64,000 nt of DNA from Symsagittifera roscoffensis (lineage: Eukaryota; Xenacoelomorpha; Acoela; Convolutidae), in contig NW_026971231.1 of assembly GCF_963678635.1 (NCBI RefSeq), positions 17,103-81,102 of the forward strand, written 5' to 3'. The notes under the pieces are model-generated. The model was not told where the DNA came from. It did no database searches and was given only the letters and a program-made list of their open reading frames with translations. Below, piece by piece: positions 1-12,529 of the stretch. How positions within the stretch are numbered: the first letter of the stretch is position 1; each line of letters opens with the position of its first letter. The translations under genes were made by a program, and so were the position numbers.

Positions 1-1356
1 TCAAAGCATTCTGGTGACTTTTGATTCCTGATTTTGTGTGTGACTGTGATATTTTTAACAGAAAAAACTTTATCTACCAGTTTTTGTCGTAGATTGGAAA
101 CCTAATGCTTGATGAGAAGTTTACTGCAAAAAAAAATTGACAATTTTGCATCCAAACAAAATTTTACTGAACAAAATGTGCAATCGAAATATTTCTGCTG
201 GTGTTTTTTTTCAGAAAAAGTAGATTTTTGACAAGTTTTTTAACAAAAATTTTGTACATTTCAAAAGGTATCGCTGTGATCAAGTAAAAGAATAGTTTTC
301 ACCAGTTAACACTTTTCGCAAAAAAGGGGTTCGAAAGTTGCAAAAATTGGCCAATTTTTGATGATTCAGAACTCGAGTTTCTATTATTGTTTTCAGTAGA
401 AATTCATGCTTTTCATTAGCATATTTTTACTTGATTTCATTGAGATTGCAAAGACAAAAAAATTCAGGAGAGGGAAAACAGAGATTTTAGAAGGATTATA
501 AGGAGGAACTTTAATAGGTGTTGGTGGAAGTAAAATTTGATATAGTCGTTGTGAAAAAGTTTCATTCCTTTAAAAATAGTGCCTAAATTATTTACATATG
601 ATCATTTGATTTATGTCGTTTTAATCTGTTTTTATCTAAAATATTACGGGGCAGAAAGATAACAAAAGACTTTTTTTGTGAAGAAAGCCGCATAAAATGC
701 AGTAAATTGCAACTTACTTTAAATAAGTATACAAAAAAAACTTAATTTCGGCAGGTGCCAGTTATACTTTTTGGTTTATTTTTAGTTCACTTTAATGAAT
801 TTAAATAACGGTTCAAAACATCTTTTTTTTTCATTTGAAACAAGCTTTGTAAGTTTTCTTTAAATACAATCCGATTTTTTTTGTAAAAAAAATACAACAT
901 TTTTGCGGATTTTCACTTATTTGACTCTTCTTCAGCATTCGTGGGCTAAAAAAGACAATTGTTTATAAAAAAAAATTATTTTTTACCGTAGTTTCAGCAG
1001 AAATTAATCCAAGCAAAACGAGAGGAAAAAATTAGCTATCTATTTTAGTTTGAAAAGTTTTTGCCCGAATCACCGTAGTTGTTGGCCATAGTTATGAGCT
1101 TTTTTCTTTAAGTTCCAGTTTTTCTGTTTATCATTTCAACGATATTCGCTTTCTCAAGCTGATTCAAACTATCAACGCTGCATTTATCACTCAATTTATT
1201 CACTCGCTCCCTGTCGGAAACGGACTTTAAATTTTTGATCAAAACATTTTGCTGAAAAACGATTTGATCACAAGTTTTCACTGATTAAAAATTTGGGCAG
1301 TAAATTTTTAGCAAAATTTAATTGAAAATCGATTCAACAGCAATTTCAATAGCACA
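1..1356. other. 5' flank of protease exon 1, unit A
   Basis: This is AT-rich sequence with many A and T runs between the gypsy LTR end and exon 1. I find no open frame of note and no clear TATA box. It should contain the promoter and 5' UTR of the exon 1 that follows, because the ATG at 1357 is the first codon of that exon. It is repeated at 10548-11900 and 21825-23180. Confidence 0.5.
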
Positions 1357-1561
1357 ATGGCGGTAAATACTTTCACAATTTTAGTGGTTTTTGCAACTGC
1401 GGGGCTTTTTTTGGTGACTAATTCCATAAAAGGTGGCAAAAAAGCACCCTACCGTCCTTTTTATGTCTCACTTTCAACCATACATGAAAGCGGAGTTATT
1501 CAATGTGGCGGATCTGTCATCGCTCCGAACATGGTGCTCACAGCAGCACATTGCATACCAG
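1357..1561 (+). pseudogene. Duplicate exon 1 of trypsin-like protease homologue, unit A
   Basis: It encodes the signal peptide, the IKGG mature N-terminus and the TAAHC active-site His motif, then a GTATG splice donor after position 1561. It is the same protein as the exon 1 copies at 11901 and 23181. Exons 2 and 3 occur only once, about 38 kb downstream. This copy is therefore an orphan exon unless it is spliced over the whole array as an alternative first exon. Retained introns would give a 74-codon product ending soon after the donor. Confidence 0.8.
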
Positions 1562-2706
1562 GTATGAAACATTTAAACTAGTACGCCATTTTTTCTATCA
1601 CAATCTATAGTTAATGCCAAACTTGTTGGCAAGAATATGTTTGTGATCTTCTTAATCGGTGAAAATCGGCTTTTCCGGTTAACCCGTTGTAATATAGCTT
1701 TTGCGGGCTGAAGTGAATAAAAATGATTTTCGATGTCAAACTGGACAGCTTTAGTTAATACACTCAAGTTCGTTGATCGAAAAAGATATAGCCAACAATT
1801 TGACGTTAACTACATTTTCCAGATTCCATGCATAGAAATAGTTATTAAAAGCATCTGTCAAAAATTTCATCCAAAAACCTAAAAATGAGATTTAATTCTA
1901 GTTTGTTTTCCAAAATATGAGTCTAATATGATTTGAGGGTTTGTCGACCAAAATACACAAGTGGACAAAATCAAACGTACTTTCAGGCTTTTACTCTCTA
2001 AGAAACAAAAAATTAGGTTTCAAATTTCGAATTTTTAGTTAAACTTTTTTAATAGCTTGATTTAAAACCTTCTGGAAAATGTAGTTGCTCTGAGCTCAAA
2101 TCTGAGAAGATACTTTGCCAGTGATTTTACCTCGCTAAGTCACACTGGTTTGAGTTTAGGGCTACTTCTAATACTATGACTCAAAATGGTATAATCAACG
2201 CGAGACATGGTTCATTTTACTACAAAGTTAGCGGCACAATAAATCATTTCAAATTGAGCTGAGTTGAGCAATTTGCCCCCATATTACGTTAACGCGATTT
2301 TTTGGTCAAAATTTTCCTAAAATTGCCTGAAACACTTTTTTTTGACATTTTTCAAAAATTTGCCAGCGGCGCAGAAAATTTGCTCAAAATGGGGTCTTCA
2401 TAGTGATTTGGGAGAGCTCAGAAAATCACTGAGGTCGATCTAAAAAAAAGGTCGACAAAATTTTCGGAATTTTTTTGAAAATTCGCCCCCCTCAAAAAAA
2501 TCCCATATCCGCCCCTGCTCGTGTTCATAGTTAGTTGAAATCAGAAATGAGCTCTAGAAAGTTTTTCTTTTCGTCATTTTTCGAAACATACATTGCTAAA
2601 CGCGGCTTTGATTTAAACAGAAATGACCTTGCCAATAATCTAGATCTTGATATGAACTTCAAAACTATTCCGACCGGCTTTAATGAAATTGTTAACCTGA
2701 ATTGGT
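1562..2706 (+). other. Intron 1 start, unit A, with deletion of the foldback element
   Basis: This is non-coding sequence following the exon 1 donor. At 2017/2018 it lacks about 709 bp that units B and C carry (12563-13271 in unit B), and the deletion removes most of a large inverted repeat. The two edges share GG. The right part (about 2280-2520) is a GC-poor repeat ending near CCGCCCCTGC. The last 160 bp before the BEL LTR form an open frame, described with unit C. Confidence 0.6.
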
Positions 2707-2711
2707 TAGGT

Positions 2712-3191
2712 TGTTGCAGCGCAAATATAAAACAAGAGTATAAATGCATATAAAGTTGAACCAATATGTAATTGCATATAGGGACAGTAGCCGAGCGTAT
2801 ACATGGTGCGTCCCGGCGGGTTCGGCGACGGTTCGAATCCCGCCTAGGTCATTTCCTTTCTAGAACTCGAATATGCACCGAACTTGATGGGATGCTCCGT
2901 AACCAGGTTCGATAAACCCAAAACCTATTTTAACCGTCTTTTCGCTCTAATTTGGTTCAGCCTTGATTAAGGCTGACCTTTAAAAAGAGCAATTTGTCTC
3001 AAGGACAAATACTGGCCATTTTTGCAGCTTGCTTTGAGTTATGCAGTGATTTTGTTACCGATGTTACCGATGTTACCGATAACAATAAAAAAGCTTGTTA
3101 AAAATATTGTTATTTTCCCGATAAAATACTTGTTATAATTCAAGTGTTTGAAAACAGATTTTATCTTGAAGTGTGGAGATTGACGCGCACA
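2712..3191 (+). repeat. BEL 5' LTR, unit A
   Basis: It is 480 bp, starting TGTTGCAGCG and ending GACGCGCACA, and it matches the LTRs at 13966, 25247 and 34103. It shares several single-base states with the 3' LTR at 34103 that units B and C lack (for example GCACCGAAC and GTAACCAGG), so it is closest to the original LTR sequence. It contains a tRNA-like stretch at 2781-2851. Confidence 0.9.
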
Positions 3192-4348
3192 TTTTTGCGC
3201 CCCACAAGGGACCTTTACGAGAGCTTTCCGGACATGTTCAAAAGAAACTGACGGACTTTCACAAGAGGTTTTTTCGGAATTCGGAAGAATATCAAGGATA
3301 TTCACGAGAGTTTTGGACATATTCACAGAGGGCAAGTTCTCCGGAAAGAGATATCGGAAGTAGGAAAATTGCTACTGTGGAGTTTGCTGCCCATCTACTC
3401 GGCCCTGTTCCGCCTGCTCAGAGCGATGCGATGAATCAGCTGTCCCGCACCAAAGTTTTATGGTGCGGGTTATGAGTAACGGACTAGTCTTCTACGTCAT
3501 GATCAAAAAAGTCCAGTTTCGGAGCTATATGGGATCAAAAATTGGATTTAAAGATTTGTGAAGAGTACGAGACCAGGTGTTGGAGGGTCTGTTGTCACTT
3601 TCTCCAGTAAACCGGTGCCAAAAATCTCCAAAATCATCAAAAAACTGTAAGATTATTCTAGTTTTTACAAACTTGCAATAAAATTACGTACGATGTGTTA
3701 ATGTCTTATTGTGTATCCCAGCTACAAGTGGTAATTTTCCCGATACCACAAATTTTTGGGTAATTGTGAACGGATTGAAAATCCAGAAAAACGGAACATA
3801 GACAAGAGGTACTGGACTAGTTTTTTGGATTGGTTTACGACTCGAACCTGCTGACCAAAATTTTCCGAAAAACTATGGGAAAAAAGTAAAAAAAAATTGC
3901 CAAAAATTCCTCAAAACGTCCCCATAATTTTGCGAAACTGTGCTGTAACATGACACCAACCTTATACCTTATGGTAAGTGGTCTGGTAGCAAAATATCAG
4001 GCAAATTAAGTTGAGTTTTTTCATCCTCAGGTTTTTTCCGCGTGTGTTGTTGGAATTTAACCAATTTGCCTGATCCCCCACCCACATTGGTGAAACTGAA
4101 AGCCAGTTCGCTTCAAGTAAATATAAGCCGTTTCAGCCCGTCCGATAATTGACTTCGTTGCGCGACACTAATGTTAAGTGGTCAGGTACGGTGATATTAA
4201 GTGAGTTAAGTTGAATTCTTTCATCCTCAGGTTTACTCCGTGTGTGTTGTTGGAGTTCAACCGACCTACTTAATTTCCCCACCCCATTGGTACTTTAGCG
4301 TAACTTAGCCGTCGCATAGGTCTCTTGAGTGTATGGTATTCTTTCTAG

Positions 4349-4949
4349 GAGCTAGTTCCTTGGATCACGAATTCCGTATACTAGCGTGAAAGAGACTTGT
4401 TTCACAAAGCCCGGCTTATGCTTTAACTTTAACGCCAGGGACTCGCAGAAAACTATCCAATACTATCTGCATCACATTTTGTCTAATCGAAAAGATCTAG
4501 TTATTTGGCACGACGCCATAAATAACTCCAGTAGTAAGCACCGCAGTAACAACAACCGTAGTTTGAGTACTGACCAACTTAAGAGCCTTCTTTTGAGATA
4601 CAAGGAGAATATTACCGCTATTGTATACTGTCGCCGCAACGGTACGGACAATATAGAAAAAGAGTTGGAAAAGACAGGTATTCTCGTTCTTAACATAGCT
4701 GAGGATTTTATCTCAAAGCGAAAGGCCAAAGACCAAACACTTATCGAAAAGTATAAAGAGCTGCACCAGCCCCCTTCCCTTGAGTTGAAGACTCTGTTGT
4801 TACTTAGACGATACAGTGCTGACCTAAAAACACTGAAAGCTAAGGAGAAGCGGAACCTTTTGTCGCCTAAAAATCGTAGAGCGATTCACAATATATTTAA
4901 AGCGTTAAAATTTCAAGTTACTCCCCCTTGTAAGTTATTGATGCATTAG
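4349..4949 (+). pseudogene. BEL ORF0, damaged copy, unit A
   Basis: This is a damaged copy of the accessory ORF described at 26881. Compared with units B and C it lacks 8 bp near its start, which shifts the frame, and it carries TAG at 4947-4949 where the others have TAT, cutting off the last 24 codons. The central part (WHDAINNSS, KHRSNNNRSLS) is intact. Confidence 0.7.
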
Positions 4950-5021
4950 AAAAATATGTGGATTTACTTGAGTGAAAATAAAGTTTTTTCTAAGAGTCGT
5001 TTATTTCTGAAATTATAAAGC

Positions 5022-7776
5022 ATGGAAGTTAAGTTTCAGAAAAAAATTAAGAAGTTGTTTGAGAAACGTAGCAATCTCGAAAACGAACTTTATAAATGCC
5101 ACGAAATAATTTTGGAATACATAGAGAGTCAAAGTCATTGCTCAAAAATTGATACTTATATTGAAAAGTGTAGGAACTATATAGAACAAGCGGTCGAGAT
5201 AAATACTGAGTTGATTGATATGGCTGCAAAAAGTGCCAATCCCGACGAATTGATACCGGCACAGGATATGTGGCGTCATAAGTTGACTCAAAGCAACGAT
5301 AAAGTTCTGCAGGAAGCTATCACATATAAAACAAGTTTTGAGGCAGTAACAGAGCCGGACAAAATAGATAGCAGCTCAAAAGTTTCTCATCATTCTGAAA
5401 AAAGTGAAAAACCCCGGTCGCATAAAACAGATACCCGCTCTAAGTTGTCGCATCGAAGCAGCCGACATCAGCAATCGGATTCTCAGAAATCTACTTATAC
5501 CGCCGCTCCGTCGAAAACACTTTCTGAGAAAAAGCGCGATTTAATGATTTTAAAGAAACAACAAGAGGAACTTGAGAGGCAGGCAAAGGTATCATTAAGA
5601 CTGAAAGAACAACAAAGCCGTTTAGAGTTGAAAGAATTGGCTGAAGAACACAGGAAAAAACTGGCAGAAATTGAGTTGAAAGGGCTTGAGTTAGACGATG
5701 AGTTGTCGGAAATCAGCGAGAATGCTGAGGAAAGTGGTTTAACTCGAATCTCTCACAACTAACAATAGACGAAAAGGATCGTACGCGTCACTGGGTCGAA
5801 TCTGTCGACTAGAATCAGCCTGATGCTGTTGTAGCTCCCAATCAAGAGCAGCACGTTCGTTCAACAGCTCCTCAGGCAACTTATCCTGCATCAACAAATT
5901 ACTTGGTCTCATCAAGTTTTTCAGGAGTGAATAATGGCCAGGCAGCTTCTAGTGATCCGGGATTGCATTACAGTAACCACATTCACGGACAACATCATAA
6001 TTTGTCGAATTTGGTCAGATCGCAGGTTTCCGTTAACAATCCAGTAGGGTTACAACAGGTCATTCAACTTGTTTCTAAAAATTTGCCTCAGCAAACCCTT
6101 TTGGCCACTCATCCGGTGCTAGGCAATCCAAACACAGGGTCAGTAGTCCCGGTAACTTCTGAAAATTATTGTGCTCCAACATTATCTGCAGATGTTCCTT
6201 CTGATGTAGCACCGTTCGTTCCTGCATCAACAGCAGTTAATCATGTTTCTTTAAGTCATCACACTACAGGGTCTGTAGTAGCTGGCTACCAAGCACCTGT
6301 AGTCCCATCACAACAACATAATGGGTGTTCCCGTTAGTAGTTATAACTTTTCAAGTGACCACTATAATCCTTATAGTAATTTGTGGAGACCAGCTGTTGC
6401 TGCCCCTTTATTGTCAGCTCAACAACACTACATTCCTTCGACAACTGTTTTTTCCGCAGTAACTCCGATTGTTCCTCCGAATAATTTTGTTCCTTCTAAA
6501 AGTGGAGGGACTGTGTTCTTTGCACAGCCTGAAAATTCTTCACATGCTAATCAACTGTTCGTTCCTGATTGTCACGGTAACTCTTCGAGTTACACAGCCA
6601 ACTCCCGGTAATTCACCTGGTGCAGACATCGAGCGTCCACTTTCGACACGAGAGTTAGTTAATATACTCATGCACAGCCGAAAAAATCATCTCTCTGAGT
6701 GGAAGCTGACCCAGTTCGATGGCAACCCACTTAATTGGCATGAGTGGTTTGGGCAATTCAAATCGACGGTCGTAACGATGAAAAGCTTACCTATCTGAAA
6801 ACGCTCGTAGTGGGTAAAGCAAATGCTGCAATCGCTGAGTATAGCTATAGCGCAGTACTATATAAAGACGCATTAGCAACTCTTCAAAGAAAGTTCGGGC
6901 AGCCGCATGCTGTAGTAGGGGCTCATCTAGATAAATTGAGTAATTTTCCGCCGCTGAAAATGCATAACTCGGAAAATGTAATTGGATTTTCCTCTGCAAT
7001 TTCTGGACTTGTTGCCGTATTCAAGTCCCTGTCTTTTAACGACGACCTGAAAAGTGTTAACTTACTGAATCAAGCTGTGAGTAAGCTTCCCCCGAACCTT
7101 AAGGAGGCATGGTCAATGCAAACCGTAAGATGCCAATGGCATAGACCAACTCTGCTAGATTTCAACGAATGGCTTAAAAAAAAAGCGGAGGGGCATGAGA
7201 GGCTAAAAACGATCAATTCTAAGGGTAAGTCTGAAGAACCAGTTAAGCAAAAAGTAGGTACGAAAGTGTTTGCTAGTAACGCAAATGTAAGTAATGAGAC
7301 TAAGGAAAAACCAAAATACCCTCCATGTTTTGTATGTAAAGGTCAACACGCTCTTTGGAATTGCGCCGTATTCAAAGAGAAAAACGCTACGCAGCGAGCA
7401 AAACATGTAGCCGAACAAAAACTTTGCTAAGCGTGTTTACAGAGCAATCACAGTTTTCGTAATTGTAGCAAGGCCAGAAAGTGCCCCAAGCCAGATTGTG
7501 AAAGCACACACAACGTGCTCTTACATGGAGCGGAGAAAAATTATCCTCCTAAGGATACTAAAAGTTCCCCGGCTTCAGGTAACGCAAACACTAAACATGT
7601 ATCGACTAACGCTGCCGTCGGCGATATTCATAGCCAGGAGTCAATTAAAGGCCTCCTGCCAGTTGCATCACTCGTCGTCTCTGCGGATGCGACGATTACT
7701 AACGCCCTAGTTCTTTGCGATAGTGCTTCCACGCACTCATGGGTATCCTCCGATCTCGTAAAACGCCTCCATTTGG
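5022..7776 (+). pseudogene. BEL gag, broken copy, unit A
   Basis: The gag reading frame starts at ATG 5022 and runs through a Lys/Glu-rich coiled-coil part, a Pro/Ser/Gln-rich linker, the DUF1759-like capsid part and the first CCHC-type knuckle. Breaks are frameshifts near 5760, 6320 and 6600, shared with units B and C, a private 16-bp deletion near 6772, and an in-frame TAA at 7428-7430 in the second knuckle, shared with unit B. The sequence ends at the junction just after the DSAST protease motif. Confidence 0.8.
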
Positions 7777-10149
7777 ACAATTGTGCGATGCTAGTAATAA
7801 TAACACTTTTACAGTGGCAAAATTTACATTAATTAGCAAATCGCTTGGATATACTTCTGTAGTATCGTTTCCAGTGACTGGAAATAATAGGCTCATCCCT
7901 GTTTCAGCCCATCAAGTGACAGTATGCAAATACAAGCATCAATTGCCAACGAATGAGGGCCCATAAACATGCGGCGAAACGACAAATACTCAGAACGCTT
8001 GTATTTGAAAATCGAGGAACATAAAATGCAAAAAACGACAAAAACAGTTGGAGATTTTACTGAGTGTGAGCAAATTAACTCCTTAAATTTTCAAACTTTT
8101 TCAATGGAAACCTCGTTAAAAAAAACTCAACAAACTTCTGGCCAAATATTCACAGATCGTGTCGCAAACATAGAAGCCAGATTCACAGAAACGCCAGAGC
8201 CGAAAACTAATACCATCATCTCCATCCCTTCGAGGTTTACCGAAGAAGTTTACCCGCCAGTGTACCCCGCAAAGATCATTATGAGTGTTATTCTACGGGA
8301 CTGTAAAAAGGTCAAGAAACAGGATTGCCTACCCGAGCTGTTCAGCTTCAAGTTGGTGGAGGCAAACTATAAGGCGGAACCCCAACTGGAAGCCATCCGC
8401 GACATACTGGTATAGAAGGAACTGCAATTTACCAAAAAAAAAGGAAAATTATGGGCGGCTACCTCGGCCAATACACAAACGACTTTCACGTGAGGAACGG
8501 TTACCTCTGGATGTCTGGATGGACAAGCGGCTCGCCATTCCCATTCTCTTGCGCTGATCCATTATCAACCGTATCACAGAAACGCCAACATGTTTGACGA
8601 GGCGAGGGGTAATTGGTTTCCCTATATCCACCGGAGCCTCGCGTCGGCCGCAGAGGATTGTGCGATGTGCACAACGGCAGGTAAAAACTTAAAATCCCTA
8701 TGCCAAAAAAATGACCTTAGCACAGTTTATGAGCCAAAGAAACCAAATGAATGTATTCAGTTAGGTTTCTGGGGACCTATGAAATCTATAAACCAAACGG
8801 ACAAATATGTTTTTGTGGCGGTCGATTGGTTCAATCGCTGGCCATCGGCAATGATATGCAATAACAAAAAATCGACCAAAGTCTAAAGTTCATTTCCAAA
8901 TACTCAAATACACATAGGGTGCCTCGCAAGATTAACATGGACCAAGGGTCCACTTTTACTTCTAATTTAGTTAAGGAATTCAGTAACACCGAGGAAATCG
9001 AAATTGTGTTTCCTCCGGTAATCGATCACAGAGCCAGCGTCTGCGTTGAACGAACTGTAGGAAGTTATAAGAATTTTGTTTTAACTTACGCAAAAGAGGA
9101 AAACCATGGCAATTTAAAAAAGGGTCGAGAAGGTCCTTGGAACCTTACGTTTTGCGCCCAATGCTAAGTTGAAAACGTCACCATTCGAGGCACATCATTG
9201 CCAAGAGGCAGACATCGTCCTGGGTGTTTTAACCGAAAAAAAACCCTTTTCAGAACATAAGCTGGGATAAAGAGTTACGTCAAAATCTGCTTGTTTAGAT
9301 ACTGACGAGCCATGGGCGTTGAAAATACGACACCTCCCTAGAACGAATTGAAATTTGCGCAGGGAAAATATGAACCATCCACTAAAAGTGACGGGTAATC
9401 TTCTGAATTTAAATACACTATTACGCTTAACGACGGGTCTGTGCTCAGAAAGAGCGGTGTAGCTGAAAAGCGGAAATCCCAGAACGCAACTAAGGGACAA
9501 AAACTTCCGAGCCCACCGGCAACGACTAGCCTGCGGAAAAAGCTGAAAGAAGTGAATAAGTGCCCCGGCGCTGACAAAGCAAACAAGCGGAGCGTAGCTA
9601 ATCAAGTGAAATCGTGAGAGGAAGAGGTTTCTAATTAAGATTCGGAGTACGAACCAGCATTGTTGCCGGGTGGGGTTGAGGCACGAGGAAAGGCTTTCAG
9701 TGGTGTTCAAGGATCCAGCGGAGCGAGTACGAGTGCGAAATAGGCGACGGCGAGAATGAAAAAGGCGATGTACCGGAGGCGGCGAAGGATCTCCCGGTGA
9801 AAAGAATCGGACGAAGGAGCGAAAAAGCACGAAGACAAATGAACGCAAAAGCACGCGGACAAAAGTGAGGCAGGCGAGAACGTACAACAAGGCGAACCGG
9901 CAATACAGGAGGAAGCGGTTGCGAAAAAAAGAGCGGGCCGACCTAGAAACCAGCGGTTGGTGTCGTACTCGAGTCAGGACTCAAACAGCCAATACGAATT
10001 GGGCTCGCAAAAAACACGCAAAAGCGAACGGTCGTGTACAAATTGGGAGCGGTGATGATCGATACCATCACTCCGAACGAACGAGAAGGGGAGCCATTGA
10101 ATAAAGGACGTTATATGGCATAATCGGAAGGAGGAAAAGGAGGAACATT
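7777..10149 (+). pseudogene. Ty3/Gypsy pol 3' remnant (integrase), unit B
   Basis: This is decayed pol of a third retroelement, split over several frames. The best part is integrase. At 8570-8690 there is an HHCC-like zinc region (HRNANMFDEARGNW, then CAMCTTAGKN). At 8719-8886 is the first core part, with VFVAVDWFNRWPSAM holding the first Asp. At 8919-9167 are MDQGSTFTSN, with the second Asp, and CVERTVGSYKNF, with the Glu. At 9173-9271 a C-terminal piece ends at TAA after EHKLG. Upstream pieces (7777-8415) look like pol linker and are not assigned. The 900 bp after 9271 are GC-richer and probably decayed 3' coding or untranslated sequence. Confidence 0.75.
10126..10145 (+). other. Polypurine tract of the gypsy remnant, unit B
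   Basis: This is 20 purines (GGAAGGAGGAAAAGGAGGAA) directly before the LTR-like end. It is the expected plus-strand primer site of an LTR element. It recurs at 21402-21421. Confidence 0.6.
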
Positions 10150-10547
10150 TGAACTAGTTAAGACTCTACTGCAACGTGCACTTGAGCACGTAGCCAAAGG
10201 AGAGGGTTGACCCGTATGGTCTAAAATTCAATTCAGTTACTAAAAATCTTTTCATTTTTTTCAATTACGCATTTTTCAATTTTTTCTGGAAGAAGAGGGA
10301 ATGTCATAAATAGACATATTTTAGTTATCATAGTTTAACTCAGTCTATAGTCCGTTGTGACAGTGACCTTGATGGTCAGTGATTGATACCTGCCAGCGGC
10401 GTTGTCACTCACCAGTGGTGCTAAAACAGTTGATCGTCTGAGTCCATATTGACTGTTCTAACCTTATTTATTAACGGAATTTACTGTACTGGAGAATCGT
10501 TCTCAATATTTCACTACGGAAAAGGTTTCAACAAGTTATACGACTCA
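10150..10547 (+). repeat. Candidate 3' LTR of the gypsy remnant, unit B
   Basis: This is 398 bp bounded by TG and CA, right after the polypurine tract. Boundaries are inferred from those dinucleotides only, since no second LTR of this element is in the window. It contains imperfect inverted repeats around GTGACAGTGACC and GGTCAGTGATTG. Its last 3 nt are also the first 3 nt of the window, so unit A begins exactly at this edge. Confidence 0.5.
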
Positions 10548-11900
10548 AAGCATTCTGGTGACTTTTGATTCCTGATTTTGTGTGTGACTGTGATATTTTT
10601 AACAGAAAAAACTTTATCTACCAGTTTTTGTCGTAGATTGGAAACCTAATGCTTGATGAGAAGTTTACTGCAAAAAAAAATTGACAATTTTGCATCCAAA
10701 CAAAATTTTACTGAACAAAATGTGCAATCGAAATATTTCTGCTGGTGTTTTTTTTCAGAAAAAGTAGATTTTTGACAAGTTTTTTAACAAAAATTTTGTA
10801 CATTTCAAAAGGTATCGCTGTGATCAAGTAAAAGAATAGTTTTCACCAGTTAACACTTTTCGCAAAAAAGGGGTTCGAAAGTTGCAAAAATTGGCCAATT
10901 TTTGATGATTCAGAACTCGAGTTTCTATTATTGTTTTCAGTAGAAATTCATGCTTTTCATTAGCATATTTTTACTTGATTTCATTGAGATTGCAAAGACA
11001 AAAAAATTCAGGAGAGGGAAAACAGAGATTTTAGAAGGATTATAAGGAGGAACTTTAATAGGTGTTGGTGGAAGTAAAATTTGATATAGTCGTTGTGAAA
11101 AAGTTTCATTCCTTTAAAAATAGTGCCTAAATTATTTACATATGATCATTTGATTTATGTCGTTTTAATCTGTTTTTATCTAAAATATTACGGGGCAGAA
11201 AGATAACAAAAGACTTTTTTTGTGAAGAAAGCCGCATAAAATGCAGTAAATTGCAACTTACTTTAAATAAGTATACAAAAAAAACTTAATTTCGGCAGGT
11301 GCCAGTTATACTTTTTGGTTTATTTTTAGTTCACTTTAATGAATTTAAATAACGGTTCAAAACATCTTTTTTTTTCATTTGAAACAAGCTTTGTAAGTTT
11401 TCTTTAAATACAATCCGATTTTTTTTGTAAAAAAAATACAACATTTTTGCGGATTTTCACTTATTTGACTCTTCTTCAGCATTCGTGGGCTAAAAAAGAC
11501 AATTGTTTATAAAAAAAAATTATTTTTTACCGTAGTTTCAGCAGAAATTAATCCAAGCAAAACGAGAGGAAAAAATTAGCTATCTATTTTAGTTTGAAAA
11601 GTTTTTGCCCGAATCACCGTAGTTGTTGGCCATAGTTATGAGCTTTTTTCTTTAAGTTCCAGTTTTTCTGTTTATCATTTCAACGATATTCGCTTTCTCA
11701 AGCTGATTCAAACTATCAACGCTGCATTTATCACTCAATTTATTCACTCGCTCCCTGTCGGAAACGGACTTTAAATTTTTGATCAAAACATTTTGCTGAA
11801 AAACGATTTGATCACAAGTTTTCACTGATTAAAAATTTGGGCAGTAAATTTTTAGCAAAATTTAATTGAAAATCGATTCAACAGCAATTTCAATAGCACA
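10548..11900. other. 5' flank of protease exon 1, unit B
   Basis: This copy of the AT-rich flank is nearly identical to 4-1356. I see no gene in it. It carries the presumed promoter and 5' UTR of the exon 1 copy at 11901. Confidence 0.5.
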
Positions 11901-12105
11901 ATGGCGGTAAATACTTTCACAATTTTAGTGGTTTTTGCAACTGCGGGGCTTTTTTTGGTGACTAATTCCATAAAAGGTGGCAAAAAAGCACCCTACCGTC
12001 CTTTTTATGTCTCACTTTCAACCATACATGAAAGCGGAGTTATTCAATGTGGCGGATCTGTCATCGCTCCGAACATGGTGCTCACAGCAGCACATTGCAT
12101 ACCAG
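11901..12105 (+). pseudogene. Duplicate exon 1 of trypsin-like protease homologue, unit B
   Basis: It has the same 205-nt coding exon as at 23181, with an identical protein and the same GTATG donor. It is an orphan copy unless it is used as an alternative first exon spliced to exon 2 at 39924. Confidence 0.8.
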
Positions 12106-12529
12106 GTATGAAACATTTAAACTAGTACACCATTTTTTCTATCACAATCTATAGTTAATGCCAAACTTGTTGGCAAGAATATGTTTGTGATCTTCTTAAT
12201 CGGTGAAAATCGGCTTTTCCGGTTAACCCGTTGTAATATAGCTTTTGCGGGCTGAAGTGAATAAAAATGATTTTCGATGTCAAACTGGACAGCTTTAGTT
12301 AATACACTCAAGTTCGTTGATCGAAAAAGATATAGCCAACAATTTGACGTTAACTACATTTTCCAGATTCCATGCATAGAAATAGTTATTAAAAGCATCT
12401 GTCAAAAATTTCATCCAAAAACCTAAAAATGAGATTTAATTCTAGTTTGTTTTCCAAAATATGAGTCTAATATGATTTGAGGGTTTGTCGACCAAAATAC
12501 ACAAGTGGACAAAATCAAACGTACTTTCA

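Larger units (their letters stand above)
1..7776 (+). repeat. Tandem array unit A (left-truncated by the window)
   Basis: This is the first copy of a segment that recurs at 10545 and 21822 with near identity. It holds the gypsy-LTR right edge (first 3 nt), protease exon 1 flank and exon, intron and the 5' half of a BEL element. It ends where BEL sequence stops and gypsy sequence begins (7776/7777). It differs from units B and C by lacking about 709 bp after position 2017 and 16 bp at about 6772. The array may continue to the left of the window. Confidence 0.9.
2712..7776 (+). mobile_element. BEL/Pao element, 5' half, unit A
   Basis: It contains the 5' LTR, leader, ORF0 and gag up to the start of the aspartic protease, then is cut at the duplication junction and fused to gypsy pol. 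It is preceded by TAGGT, the same target-site half as in the complete copy at 25242. Copy-specific damage includes an 8-bp loss at the start of ORF0, a stop in ORF0, a 16-bp loss in gag and a stop in the second zinc knuckle. Confidence 0.9.

Noticed and set aside
2781-2851. A functional tRNA gene in the BEL LTR
   Set aside because: The acceptor ends do not pair, the D loop is too long and no anticodon arm forms.
3051-3090. CRISPR-like short repeat (three TTACCGATG units in the LTR)
   Set aside because: The units are directly adjacent 9-mers without spacers, in a eukaryotic LTR.
3173-3475. 100-codon ORF starting in the BEL LTR and crossing into the leader (also 14427 and 25708)
   Set aside because: It begins at GTG and has no family resemblance, and identity among units is expected from recent duplication, so conservation says nothing.
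9195-9890. 231-codon minus-strand ORF (also at 20471-21166)
   Set aside because: It is antisense to the decayed gypsy pol 3' end, is hydrophobic and Arg/Ser/Phe-rich as expected from the complement of A/G-rich sequence, and has no recognisable domain.
10548-10575. TGGTGACTTTTGATTCC as a primer-binding site after a gypsy 5' LTR
   Set aside because: It is 8 nt away from the LTR edge, does not match tRNA arm lengths, and no gypsy gag or pol follows it. The block before it looks like a 3' LTR.
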